Positions 47,431-58,576 of a DNA stretch of 64,000 nt are shown in pieces. Below the pieces are notes generated by a model. The model ran no database searches. It saw only the letters and a program-made list of their open reading frames with translations, and was not told the origin of the DNA. Made by a program: the position numbers and the translations under genes. Location of the stretch: contig JAGYXB010000069.1 of assembly GCA_022495005.1 (NCBI GenBank), positions 1-64,000 on the forward strand, in the 5' to 3' direction. The stretch is from Rhyacophila brunnea. Its lineage: Eukaryota > Arthropoda > Insecta > Trichoptera > Rhyacophilidae. The first letter of the stretch is position 1, and each line of letters starts with the position of its first letter.

Positions 47431-50400
47431 AGACGAGTTTTGATGTGTCTTTGATACAATGGATGGATATAAAGGATTGGGTTAATGTCTTACGAGTAAC
47501 GAAACAATTGATTATTCCTCTGTGCTGGCTATGTCATCATATTAAGACCATAATGGTAGTTTACCTTTGTAATATAGGAATTTTTATTTTACTGAAAGTA
47601 GGTAGGAATTGATATTATCATAGTTTTGGAAATGGAGAGTGAAAATTGATGGTTATTGTATTTTTATAATTTTGATTTCAATGTATATGAAAGGATATAC
47701 TTACTAATAATAGTTTTTATTCTTTTAGTAATGTAGTATACAGTTTTAAGAAATAATAAGATAGAGCTGTGTATAGATATTTACCTGCTATTCCGCAAAA
47801 AAATAATACAATAATACATTTTATTAGTGACATGAATTAGGTTTTGAAATAGGATTTTATTATTGCCCAGGGAGAAGGTGTATCTTTTAAAAATGTGCGA
47901 GAAGACATCGTATACAATTTTTTATTCATGTTTACGACTGCGTTGCGTAAATATGCATTAATTCCTAAATCAAAGACGGTGGCGTTTTAAAATTCATAGC
48001 ATATTATAAAGCACGTATTACAAGGGGGAATCGCGGCGTGAGATCGTTAACGATACTTATGCCTTACTAATTCATATTTAATGCGATTTTCTTACGATTC
48101 AAAGTTAACATTGTCTTCTGGCTCATTAATTTTGAATACCTTTATTGCTTCGAGTGACACAATATCTCCATTAAAAATGCCATTACATTCGGGCTAACTA
48201 TGAAATATCGAATTGTAACGTTAACTGCCTTCCATTTTAGGTGGTTTTTTTTCTTTTGTATGCTATAAAATTTCATAAGTAATTTTAAAATTATTAACCT
48301 AGGTACAATATTTTAATATTTAATTACATAATATTTACCTATTATATAAATGTACCAGTGGCGAAGGGTAACTTTTCGAAAGAGGTAGACTGTGATCTGA
48401 TAAAAAGAGCACACTTGTCAGGTATACTTACGAGAATAGTACGATATTTACTACTAATGAATAGGTACACACTAATAAATGACAACGACACACTTATTCA
48501 ATGAAACTTCAAAAACTCATTGACGACATAAATACAAAGCTATGAAAATATATGTTAACAAAGATCGATAAAACAATGGAAAAAAAGGTTGATTAATACA
48601 ATCTCAGTGTAAAAGTTCATTACGTACAATGTATTTCAATTACGTAATACATAGGTACTGGGACTACCAACTGAAATATTTTTGATAAATGGTCGCATTT
48701 AAAAATAACAGATTGTTGCTGCCCTCTATCGCTTAAAAAATATACCACCCCATGCAGAGAGAGCCCGGGTAGAAGCTTTCATCAAAATTAACATAAGTAA
48801 TTGTTATAACAGTCATAAAACTATAAGAGGCAGCTGCCAACGAAAAAAGCCTCGTAATTAACGAAAATTAGCAAAGTTTTCACGTGATATAATGACGACG
48901 ACGGGGCACGGGCGAAAGGTGACGTAACTAAGTATGAATGCACGAAACAACTAAGTAAAATACTGTTAAGGGCTTGTCATAACGACTTTTCTTGACGTCA
49001 TGTTTGATATTTTTAATATTAATTTGTACTCTTCATTATTAGGTTAGTCTTTTTTACACGCATAGGTGATATGTGCTTATTTTACATTTAATTAGAAGTA
49101 TATAATAATTGCCAATATTAAAATTCAAATTTAATATGCTTTGAATAATTGATTCACTGTGGAAATAATATTTTTTTTTATAAAACATAAAAGCACTTAC
49201 CATTTTAACTTAGAAGTTACCATTAGCAATGTTTTATTGAAAGAATCACCAGCTTACCTAAAACAAAAAAAACAAAAATCATATTATTATTAAAACACGA
49301 GAAGTCATAGTTTTTTTTTTAAATTAAACATGTTTCTATTTTTTAAAATATATTTTTTTGAGTGTACAAATAACATACTATTACAATATTTCACGATTAA
49401 ATAATGAAAATGTAAAAATCCTTCGGCGCAATACAGTGTTATTACTTTAAAAAAAAGTATTAATGGGGGGATTATACTATTATACTTACATATGTAGCTA
49501 CGTACTATTGTTAATAACTACGGATTTATAACAACAAAAAGCTCTCGAAGTATTTACACCGGATATTTGTTAGGATCAAAAGTAATCCGATTACGTACCT
49601 ACCTTCTCAATAATAGTAAAATAACCTTGCCTTCGGTATAAAGGATTATTTTTTTTATAAATTCCTAAGGAAGAACTCAAGATAAATAGAGTTTTTATAG
49701 TAATGTTATATTTAGATATATTGAAAAGGAAAATATTTATTATTATTATAAAGTATATTTAGATTGTTAACATGATTTATAATATTTTTAATCGCAATAT
49801 CTTTTCATTTAGTTAGTTTAGTTATGTGGTTTTGTAATACACTTCAGCAACAAGAACTTTATTGTAGTAATCAGGGGCGATTTTCTTTGACCCGGTTGAC
49901 TCGATCCGGACTCAGACGATTTAGAAGGGGACTCAAAACAGTTAAAAGATGCCTATTTATAACAATTGTGTATAAAATATTATCTAATATTTTTGGATGG
50001 CACGCGAATGTTTCATTTTGAAGAGAAAATATATATTATGTTTACAAATCGATGCGCAAACGGAAACGACGAAATGCATGCATAAATGACAAATCGCATT
50101 ATATAAAAAATAGCAGGCAAATCCTTTTCAAGAATAATCATTACGTTTAATGTAAATATGTATACAATTGCATAGGTCGATCCTTAGGATCGATATAAGA
50201 TATTCAATCAAAAAACCTCACGAAATTAATTATCGGCAGTCATTCCATATAATATAATAACTGCTTGTTGTTTTGCCTCAAACATAATCTCTAATAATGG
50301 TAAACCGTTCAGTGATGGAGAATATAATATGAAAGAAGAGTGGTTTAAATGCTTCCACGATCTCTTTGTGAATTTTGAAAACAAGGAAAAAATATTAAAA

Positions 50401-50742
50401 TAATATGAGTTATGCATTCGGCTAGAAATAGGGTGAAAGATAGAATATCAAGAGCTCAATTGTAATTATTAAACTTTTTTAATGGAATTCCTAAAAACTA
50501 TTTTTTTAGAAAACTTTAAAAAACTATTTGTTTCGCCATAAAAAACTGCTTGGCACGTCAGACAGTAAAAATATATTATTTGAGAAATTTTGGCATGCGT
50601 ACCTAAAAAGATTTGCCAACCCTGACCTAAAACATAAGTTCGTAGAGCCAACATTAAAAGAGCCTGTAATAATATATAACCACTCAAATAAAACATTATT
50701 TTTACATAATAATATTTTGTCACCATTGTCACTATCTTCAAT
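47431..50742. other. AT-rich stretch with nothing recognised
   Basis: Slightly GC-richer at 48720-48960 (GAGAGAGCCCGGGTAG, ACGACGACGGGGCACGGGCG) without frames. Otherwise simple AT-rich DNA. Confidence 0.45.
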
Positions 50743-51165
50743 TGTACATACAAGTGGTACCTAAAATATTTCACCATGGCACAGTTCGCCGTGGCTTTCT
50801 TATCGGAAAGAGATGACCGCATACTATACGGTCTGCAATTTTATTAGATTCATTACATATGAACATTAATTCAATTTCATAGCTGATTTTGGTAAAATTC
50901 ATGAATTCAAGAATGAAAACCTCACCTAACCTAACCTAACAAATAATCCAGTAAGTATATTGGCTATTTTAAAAATTTGTTTGCTGCTGGCTTCCTCTAA
51001 GGTCTAAACCGACAAGAACCGTGTTTTATTTGGAGATGAATTTTATGTCAGAACTATACGACCCAAAGAGGTTGGCCGGTCAATATATGGCCATATATTT
51101 CCGATACAACATTTCACGGTGAAGTATGATACGGCGAACTGCATACGTAAAAGTTACAGGATACG
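50743..51165. mobile_element. MULE-like non-autonomous element, second copy (423 bp)
   Basis: Flanked by 9 bp repeats with one mismatch, ATCTTCAAT (50734-50742) and ACCTTCAAT (51166-51174). Its right end reversed, GTATCCTGTAACTTTTACGT then ATGCAGTTCGCCGTATC, matches the ends of 11351-11721. The left end is more diverged but keeps CACCATGGCACAGTTCGCCG. CCTAA units at 50924-50940 occupy the same internal position as the TTAGG run in the other copy. No transposase. Confidence 0.75.
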
Positions 51166-51349
51166 ACCTTCAATAATATTAAAATATGGAAACCCAAAAT
51201 CAGTTAGTGCCTCAGGCTACTAAATCCTTAAATCTGTCATTGTGTAGTACCATATTATTATAATACGAGTACTATGATGAATATGAACTATTATGTAACG
51301 TAATATAAAATTAGATTGGTTTACTCATGGGTTCTAAAAGTTTCTAGAT

Positions 51350-51690
51350 TGAATATACATAATTTGAAAACATCTCATGTTCAAAACACACTAGAAAAAA
51401 TCATTTTGTGGAAAGAAAAAAATACAGCACCCGACGGGACTTGAACCTGTATCAGCTGGATTCGCGTCAGTATGCTTTTCCAATTAAGCTACGGGCATCT
51501 TACTAAATTACGACAATTTAAACTAGTAGTTGTTACAGGAAATGCTTACTTTGATTATCATGATTTTTTCTAGTGTTTATCATGAGATGTTTTCAAATTA
51601 TGTATATTCAATATAATATAGAATGTTACATTCTCAAATCTTGTGTCTCATTCATTGAATAAAAGAAATAGTTTATTATGTTCAAAGTTT
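51350..51690 (-). mobile_element. tRNA-bearing foldback repeat, copy E
   Basis: Inverted arms TGAATATACATAATTTGAAA, ACATCTCATG (51350-51380) and CATGAGATGTTTTCAAATTA, TGTATATTCA (51581-51610), with CACTAGAAAAAATCA also mirrored. Inside, a tRNA-like unit on the minus strand (51428-51497) has the A box TAGCTTAATTGGAAAAGC and B box GGTTCAAGTCC. It is the most tRNA-like unit of the family: D arm GCTT/AAGC and a partly pairing acceptor stem, but no good anticodon stem. The flank module ATTGAATAAAAGAAATAG follows at 51657-51674. Confidence 0.75.
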
Positions 51691-52780
51691 TTTTTCTGCC
51701 TTAAGATTTATACATTTTTCACGTATGTAAATTAAATAAATATAAAATAATGAACCGGTGGTAAACGAAAATCATGCAATACTCTTTGTAAAAACTCCCC
51801 CATTATAATAATATTTTCAGTTGAAGTTTATTTATAATATCGCGTGTAGCAATTATAATATAATTATGCATTTTACTCGTCACGAGAGTATTTGCCATAC
51901 ATGAATGTAAAATGTGTTATTTACTTGCGTTTTTTTCTTGTACGTACACCATTATATAATTTCCATTTTGTACCGATAAAAATATTTCAATTAACAATAG
52001 CATTTTTGCGTGTGAAAACATTACGAGAATCTGCTGAAGGTCATTTATTTACGTATAAATAATACAAACAGTAATTTAGAGATTATAATATAACTAATTT
52101 AGGAAACAATGATAGCGATCGACTGGAATTATTTTGTTCATTCAAAATAAGTTTTTTTTTTAAAATATGCATACTAACCATTCTGTATAGTTAGTAGGAA
52201 TATAATTTTTATTCTATCCCATGTTCTTTTTTAATTTAAAATGTGTTTCATTCTATTTTAATTTCTTGCTTCTTTGTATGACTAGTAGTCAATTCTTAAT
52301 AATGGTATCAACTGTTTGGTGTAATAATGTATTTTTGTGATAACCTGTTATTGAGGGTATCACTTCTGTACTTATTTTGAACCCTATATTCATCAATAAA
52401 ATGTTGTATACATCTTCACTTATTAATGTGATTGGTCCTGTTTGTTAACAGTAAAATAACACATGATTGCATGATTCTTTCACTTTAAATTAAGTATTTT
52501 ATTTGATCCATAAAAAATAAAGGTTTAATAAATACTACTTTTTAAACTTTGCAAGTCTTAGCAAAACTTTGCTGCTTATAAGTTTAACAATACAAACATA
52601 TATAAGTATATATGTAGATATATATAATATATATTTAATAAGGTATATTATATAATTTTTCACAAAACCGTTATTATCAAAATAATATAGAGTAGGTAGG
52701 TACCTATACAATATTTGATTATATATTTTTAAATAAAAGCGAGTATCAATGAGACAAAAACTAAAGACGTATCGTATATG
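51691..52780. other. AT-rich stretch with nothing recognised
   Basis: No coding or repeat signal beyond AT-rich simple sequence. Confidence 0.45.
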
Positions 52781-52785
52781 GATTA

Positions 52786-53008
52786 TATCGGCCTCCACAG
52801 AGTTTTGTTATGCGATAAATGGATGTTAGCTCATTGTGCCTTGCTCATGTAGCTACTTGCTCAACCTATTAGGTCTATAACTTCTCTAACCAACTAACTA
52901 AACTCCAAACACAAATTGAATAAACAATATGTATATTTACCAGACCCAGGATTATAAACCCACGACATCATAAGCCGACGCGTAAGCCGCTCGGCTATCA
53001 TGGGTGTC
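52786..53008 (-). mobile_element. tRNA-derived SINE (second family)
   Basis: On the minus strand a tRNA-like head carries the A box ATAGCCGAGCGGCTTACG (53000-52983), CGTCGGCTTATGATGTCG and a decayed B box GGTTTATAATCC, then CTGGGTCTGGTAAA. The tail side contains AATAGGTTGAGCAAGTAGCT and ends ACTCTGTGGAGGCC. Imperfect 13-base flanks (ATATGGATTATAT and ATATCTATTATAT) may be the target duplication. Parts recur at 26518-26552 and 45656-45775. Confidence 0.65.
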
Positions 53009-53017
53009 AGATATCTA

Positions 53018-53038
53018 TTATATATATATATATATATA
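53018..53038. repeat. (TA)n microsatellite
   Basis: About ten TA units at the head end of the SINE. Other TA runs lie near 45459, 46978, 52618, 53678 and 55149. Confidence 0.9.
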
Positions 53039-53134
53039 CTAAATATTTTATCATTACCTATTTAAGATGGCAATATGTTATAATAATATTATTAATTAAT
53101 GTTAGATAGTATTTAAAATAATTAATGAACACAC

Positions 53135-53400
53135 ATAATTTTGAAAACACTTCTGAGAAAATATATTATAAACCAATAGAAAAAATCTGTTTTTGAAAAA
53201 GTTAAACACCCCGCAGGAATCGAACTTGCATCACTCGGGTTTCGCGCCCATGCACATAGACAACTATGCTAAAGGCGCCATACAAAATTGCGAATTGACA
53301 AATTTTAACTAATGGCTCTTAATACTCTATGAAGCGTGTTCCAAATTGGGCTACTATTGGCGATCGGCTTTTGTATTTTAAATCAAAGTAGGTAGCGTAA
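53135..53400 (-). mobile_element. tRNA-bearing repeat, copy B (one end only)
   Basis: Starts with the family end ATAATTTTGAAAACACTTCT, AACCAATAGAAAAAATC. A tRNA-like unit follows on the minus strand (53207-53280): GGAATCGAACTTGC is the reversed B box and CATAGACAACTATGCTAAAG the reversed A-box side. Then TTTTAACTAATGGCTC, TTGGCGATCGGCTTTTG and AAATCAAAGTAGGTAG, as in copies A and D. The rest of the body and the opposite end are missing. Confidence 0.65.
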
Positions 53401-53635
53401 TACAAAGCGAAAGTAAATACAGAGCGAAATACAAAACATGGGAGATTTATTTTCATTCAAAGTATGTCGACTAAAATTCAACTATATCCTACATCTGAGG
53501 AAAGTAGTTCAGCTTTTGCCAATTTCTGTATCGAGACCATGCAGTATTGATTATTCAATATGAAGAAAAATAATATACGTTACTTCTGGCACTGCATCAA
53601 ATATATTATGTAACAACTAACAAAGTCTTTCATAT

Positions 53636-53674
53636 TAAACGACAATAAACAATAATATTGTTTATTGTCGTTTA
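53636..53674. repeat. perfect short palindrome
   Basis: An 18 bp stem (TAAACGACAATAAACAAT and its complement) with a 3-base centre AAT, followed by a TA repeat. Function unknown; AT-rich cruciform-forming sequence. Confidence 0.8.
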
Positions 53675-53699
53675 TATTATATATATATATTATTAAAAT

Positions 53700-55440
53700 A
53701 GATCGTTATCTAACGGTTATTATTTTCAGTGGTTCCCACTAATGCAGGAATATTTTCATATATTTTTTTAATAAATATTAAAATAGCGATCTCCCCTCAG
53801 CAAAATTTTCCTGCTTTTAAAGCACCTTCTTATAAATAAAAATGCGAAAACAAACTTTAAGTACAATTCATTAACTGAAGAATCAGGGGATGCTTAGAAT
53901 TCTTCTTTCGACACCACTTCCTAATTCAGTGATACAAAACCCAAGTACTAAAATTTATATTATCCGCGCAATATTGGAAAACTACTTTTATCTATTTTAA
54001 CTTTAGCAGTGAAAAGATAATAATAATCATTATTATTATTATTAGATATCAATATTCTTCAACCAATATATTACTTCACATAACTAGTTGCGTATCATTA
54101 ATGTACCTAATATTGAATTATTTATACCTGTATTGGCGTAGTAACATTAATATTTATCTCTGAAAAGGTTTGTTGCAATAACATTCACACTATGGAGGCT
54201 TAATTGTAATAATTGAACAGCCAGTAATATAGGTACCCTACATTAAAAAATGTATTCGTAGCAGAAATCATACATTTTAAGATTGAATAAACAACTAATA
54301 TTATAATAATAATGTCTTTTAGAATAATAAAGTTGTCCATAATAAAAGGTTTTCAATCGCCTATTGGAAAAGATCTCAGAGGAGAAGACAGTGGATGAAA
54401 AAAAAAATATATATACATATAACCCGAACGCCCTCGTAATAAAGTGACGAAGCTTCTTATTTTTTAACGGTCTTTTCTTTATTTTTATTATTCCGATAGT
54501 GAAAAAGTTTCCCTTTCTTGGAGCGCAGTTATTCCGCACGATGGAATTACAAAGGAGAGTTGCATTATTCGGGAAGGCCCGTGGGCAATACAGGAGAAAA
54601 ATAAGTAACTTGTACACTCCGTCTCACTGAATGATTCCGACGGTAGTAGAAAATCCCTATTAAAACTAATCAAACTGTCATAAAATAATATATCAATTTA
54701 AATACACGCAAAACAAAAGATATATCATTTTTTTTCAAATGATCATAAATAATTTTATCACCCATTTATTGACTATGAAGGATTAAATCTAGTAAGAAAT
54801 ATATTATTGACCGGAATTATCTATTAAAATGGTCTTTATTTGATGTACATTTTAGACAGCTGCGAGGTGGCTCTCTTGTTGATAGACGTGGGTGTCACCC
54901 TCTTTCTATTGTTTCCTCCGAGCCATTTTCTTGAGGTTACATTTTGTTAATGAGTAGGTAGGTACCTTGTATATGACATTATTGAAGGGAAAAAAATGTG
55001 CACGTAATTAATATTCAAACAGCGTACGAATCATTTTTATTCCAAAAGTTTTAGGACCTTTCATGTAATTATAAAATGAATTTTTATTAAAAAAAGGTAT
55101 ATTTTAATAAGTAAATAAAATTTATTTTAATATTTTAGAGAATCATATTATATATATATATCTATATTTATATATATACCTATACGTTTTGCTACGTATA
55201 AGACATATTATTTAATAATTCTAATGGATTTCAGTTTTGTAGTATTTCATTTGAGTCGTTTTTTGCGACCCGGGTTTCGCCTTTTGGCATCTCACCAACA
55301 GGTAAATGTACAATCATTGACAACAAATATAATCAATTCTAACTTATATAATAAATTAATACAATAAAGTAGGTAAAAACTATATCATCACCTACCTATT
55401 AAGTCAAGGATCTCGATAAAAATATAACAAACAAATTATG
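53700..55440. other. AT-rich stretch with nothing recognised
   Basis: Frames up to 124 codons (54243-54617, minus) have hydrophobic, AT-driven composition and no motif. GC-richer patches at 54490-54650 are unclassified. Confidence 0.4.
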
Positions 55441-55584
55441 AATAACTATTTCTTTTATTCAAACGAATAATTCACAAGATTTAAGAATATATCATTCTGA
55501 TTATTGAACATTATATAATTTTAGAAAAACACTAACTGAGAGAGTATATCACAACCAATAGAAAAAACTTTTTTGAAAAAAGTA

Positions 55585-55667
55585 AGCCAACCGGTCGGGA
55601 ATCGAACCCGGCATTTCCAACGGGTAAACGTCCCAAACTCGTCGCATTCAGCCATTGTGCTACGGAA
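55585..55667 (-). repeat. tRNA-like unit, left arm of the palindrome
   Basis: Minus strand: CCGTAGCACAATGGCTGAAT as A-box region and CCGGGTTCGATTCCCG as T arm with B box. The T stem pairs well. The acceptor stem does not close in the tRNA sense, so it is a tRNA-derived promoter module rather than a gene. Confidence 0.7.
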
Positions 55668-56113
55668 GACATACTAATGACGACAATATTTAAGCTATTG
55701 GCTATTAAATACCTACCACTCAGCGCTCTTCGAAATCATGTTACTTCGGCAATCGATTTTTGTTTATTAAATCAAAGTAGGTAGCTATTTTACTATTACA
55801 AATGATTACTAACCGACATCTAGGAATTTCTCCAATATTTTTTAAGCAACTTCTTGTACTTGCTAATAATTTTTAATCAACTATTTCTTTTATTCAAACG
55901 AATTGATTAAAAATTATTAGCAAGTACAAGAAGTTGCTTAAAAAATATTGGAGAAATTCCTAGACGTCGGTTAGTAATCATTTGTAATAGTAAAATAGCT
56001 ACCTACTTTGATTTAATAAACAAAAATCGATTGCCGAAGTAACATGATTTCGAAGAGCGCTGAGTGGTAGGTATTTAATAGCCAATAGCTTAAATATTGT
56101 CGTCATTAGTACG

Positions 56114-56196
56114 TCTTCCGTGGCATAATGGTTGAATGCGACGAGTTTGGGGCGTTTACCCGTTGGAGATGCCGGTTCGATTCCCGACCGGTTGGC
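56114..56196 (+). repeat. tRNA-like unit, right arm of the palindrome
   Basis: Plus strand: CCGTGGCATAATGGTTGAAT and GCCGGTTCGATTCCCGAC. Compared with the left-arm unit it shows five transitions and one missing G just before the B box. If transcribed from here, polymerase III would run outward to the TTTTTT run at 56203-56208 or 56213-56219. Confidence 0.7.
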
Positions 56197-56289
56197 TTAC
56201 TTTTTTCAAAAAAGTTTTTTCTATTGGTTGTGATATACTCTCTCAGTTAGTGTTTTTCTAAAATTATATAATGGTAAATTATGAATAGT

Positions 56290-57000
56290 TGAAGTGTTTA
56301 TTAAAAACCCTAATAACACAATCAATAATTAGAATTTAAAATCAAATTATATCAAATACCTTCAGTCGATAGTAGTAGGTAATTTACGACATCACCCATT
56401 GAAATTGACATTTTTAAATACAACATTACATGAATGGAATTATTACAATAATATATAGTATTATTGAAAATAGTGTAGGTACATGAGTAGAATGCGGTCT
56501 TTATTTTTAATAAATCAACATATTAGGTATATGAACAGTGTATATACCTAACTATAATCTATTTGTTTAATTAATTTGCTACGCACAAAAAATACAGTAG
56601 GTGGCGATAGTAAAGTTTGAATTAATATAAATTACCATGTGTTTCCAAATCAAAATTATAATATTCAAATAAAGCTATTTATTTACTTTGAGATATTAAG
56701 ATTTATACCGTTCTAAAGAAACTAATAAGACGTAATGTTCCTTATTATTTATTTTCATTGAGTGAAGTAGTGAACAATGTGAAATAATATTCAAATTTCT
56801 TCCGGACAAATTGTATAAATAAGATTTGATTATATATTATTTGTCTTAATAATATTCTTATTTTGCAATCATCATTTTTAATTAATTTCGAACAATATCA
56901 GGAAGAAGTGTTAGCATAACAAAAACAATTAAGGGGTAATTATTTAATATAGGTATACCTTTGTTATTATTATTTATAACCTTACTAAAACGAATATTAA
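56290..57000. other. AT-rich stretch with nothing recognised
   Basis: No coding or repeat signal supported. Confidence 0.45.
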
Positions 57001-57099
57001 AGTGACCGGTGGTAACATGCACGCTACGGACTGCATCTTTTATACTATTTTTAATGTATATAGGACATCTACAGACGCATTGTAGTGTGCGTCGAATAA

Positions 57100-57505
57100 A
57101 TTCTCGTACCGGACTATGGAGTTCAGAATGCTACAAATGTTACCGAGAACAGGTTGTACGCCGCCTATTAATTAACGAACTGCGCATCGCAGCTTCTGTC
57201 GATAATTCCCACAGTATATCGTGTGCGCGTAGCCTTAATACAACTAGATTTATAGACAATAGTACAGAACAATATCAACTAATACAATATGGAATAGTAC
57301 AGAATATGCAAAAAATCCCGTTGGGTGTCTTTTAATACTATAGAACGGATGAATAATCCATTCTCCCAGAAGCACTTAACATCGAAAGAGCCGAGGGATG
57401 ACGACGCGGCAAGAGACCACGACGTTGCTGGCTGAGTGGAGTAGAAAATGACCTCTGGACTCTTGGTGTATCTAACTGTTTATCTAATGCAGATGAAAGG
57501 AACTA
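57100..57505 (+). pseudogene. decayed LINE reverse transcriptase C-terminus
   Basis: The first frame (inside a 108-codon frame starting at 57009) has QLIQYGIVQNMQKIPLGVF, matching the LIWYGHVQRM region of insect LINE reverse transcriptases. After frame changes come RMNNPFSQKHL and then RRGKRPRRCWLSGVENDLWT, LGVSNCLSNADERN and a stop near 57504, matching the RGRPRRRWLDGVEEDLRTLG region. At least two frameshifts and an early stop. This LINE lineage differs from those at 15062 and 25234. Confidence 0.65.
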
Positions 57506-57649
57506 AATAGTGAATAAGACCACGGCCATACCAGGGAATAACGGCTACATTTTAGAAGATGATAAATACAGGAAAAATATATTAAATAGATAATATAATA
57601 TGTGAGAAGTTTGATATTTCAAACACCACAAGATAAGCAAAATAGTCCT

Positions 57650-57960
57650 TTAGAGAATATCGAAGAATCGCAAGAGACAAGAAAATGTAAATGAGTCAGA
57701 GATACACTTTTCGGAAAAGCTCCCGCTTCTTCGGGCCAAGCGAAAAAAGTTTAAAGTAAATTTGCATCGAAGTAGCAAGCTGTCGATGCAGTTTGTTGCA
57801 CACACACATTGCGACTGGTGAGCGCCCCTTTGCCGATCCAAAGATAAACACAATTTGCGAGAAGTGCATACAAAAACATACGCAGATGGCGCGCTGGAAG
57901 AACGTGTCGTATTATGCGTTTCGCCAATGCCGATCGGTGGAACACTGGAATATCTAAACG
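57650..57960. other. GC-richer non-coding island
   Basis: Includes TTCGGGCCAAGCGAAAAAAG, GACTGGTGAGCGCCCCTTTG, CAGATGGCGCGCTGGAAG and CGCCAATGCCGATCGGTGG. Two minus-strand frames of 64-67 codons overlap without protein-like content. Candidate regulatory DNA. Confidence 0.35.
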
Positions 57961-58394
57961 GAGAATATTATGTTGATTTTTGAAATATTTATTTTAAATT
58001 TGTAACAATAATTCAAATGACTGTAGGACAATGTTAGAAGGTTTCCTTACTATTTTTAATTGTGTCAAAGCACCACGGAAATATGGGTCATATGGGTCTG
58101 AGATATGGTCAACCTCGATTATCCGCACTAATTATTACGAATAAAAAGGTTGTGATACTTGGATACTTTGAAAAATCTCCTTTCATACCAATCATTGAAA
58201 ATTTTACAATTAGAGCGTGTCTTTTTCTTTGATTCATAGGAAACTAATGTTTTTAATTAAATCCCGATAATCAAAGTCCGGATATTCAAAGATGTATATT
58301 TAATAAACAAATAATACTATCGAACGAAGGTACTTGGTGGAATTAGAATTTAAATTGATTGTGAACGCGTCGGTTTATAGTGTGCATGTGAGGC

Positions 58395-58480
58395 ATGGCC
58401 CCCACAAGGGGGGGGGGGGTGACAGGGCTCTAGCCTAGGGTCCCGGGCTCAGGGGGGGCCAGGCGTGGCGGGTAGATCAG
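58395..58480. other. G-run island in AT-rich DNA
   Basis: Thirteen consecutive G at about 58408-58420, then TGACAGGGCTCTAGCCTAGG, GTCCCGGGCTCAGGGGGGG and CCAGGCGTGGCGGG. This is the strongest base-composition outlier in the window. It could fold into G-quadruplex structure or be part of an unrecognised repeat. No frame. Confidence 0.5.
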
Positions 58481-58576
58481 ATATTTAAGATAAGCACACA
58501 TCACAAATTTGCTCTAATAGTAGGTAAAAATAGTCGCCCGCGGTGCTATTTTACAAGAGCGGATTTTACATTTAAA

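Larger units (their letters stand above)
55443..56273. mobile_element. tRNA-bearing repeat, copy C: near-perfect inverted dimer
   Basis: Arms of 372 and 371 bp (55509-55880 and 55903-56273) are almost exact reverse complements around a 22-base spacer CTATTTCTTTTATTCAAACG+AA. Each arm carries a full unit: end ATTATATAATTTTAGAAAAA, tRNA-like unit, body with AATCGATTTTTGTTTATTAA, and CTTGTACTTGCTAATAATTT. The family flank module lies outside the left arm (55443-55508), and its first part is also the central spacer. The arms differ by only about seven changes in reading, six of them in the tRNA-like units. Confidence 0.9.

Noticed and set aside
51428..51497. Functional tRNA gene
   Set aside because: A and B boxes and the D arm are good, but the anticodon stem is not formed and the acceptor stem has wobble pairs and a mismatch. 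It sits inside a repeat.
54243..54617. 124-codon minus-strand frame as a membrane protein
   Set aside because: Hydrophobic and basic composition is what AT-rich DNA gives by chance; no start or domain support.
55585..56196. RNA-editing (A to G) signature between palindrome arms
   Set aside because: All substitutions are transitions, but using copy A as outgroup only about half fit A to G on one strand.
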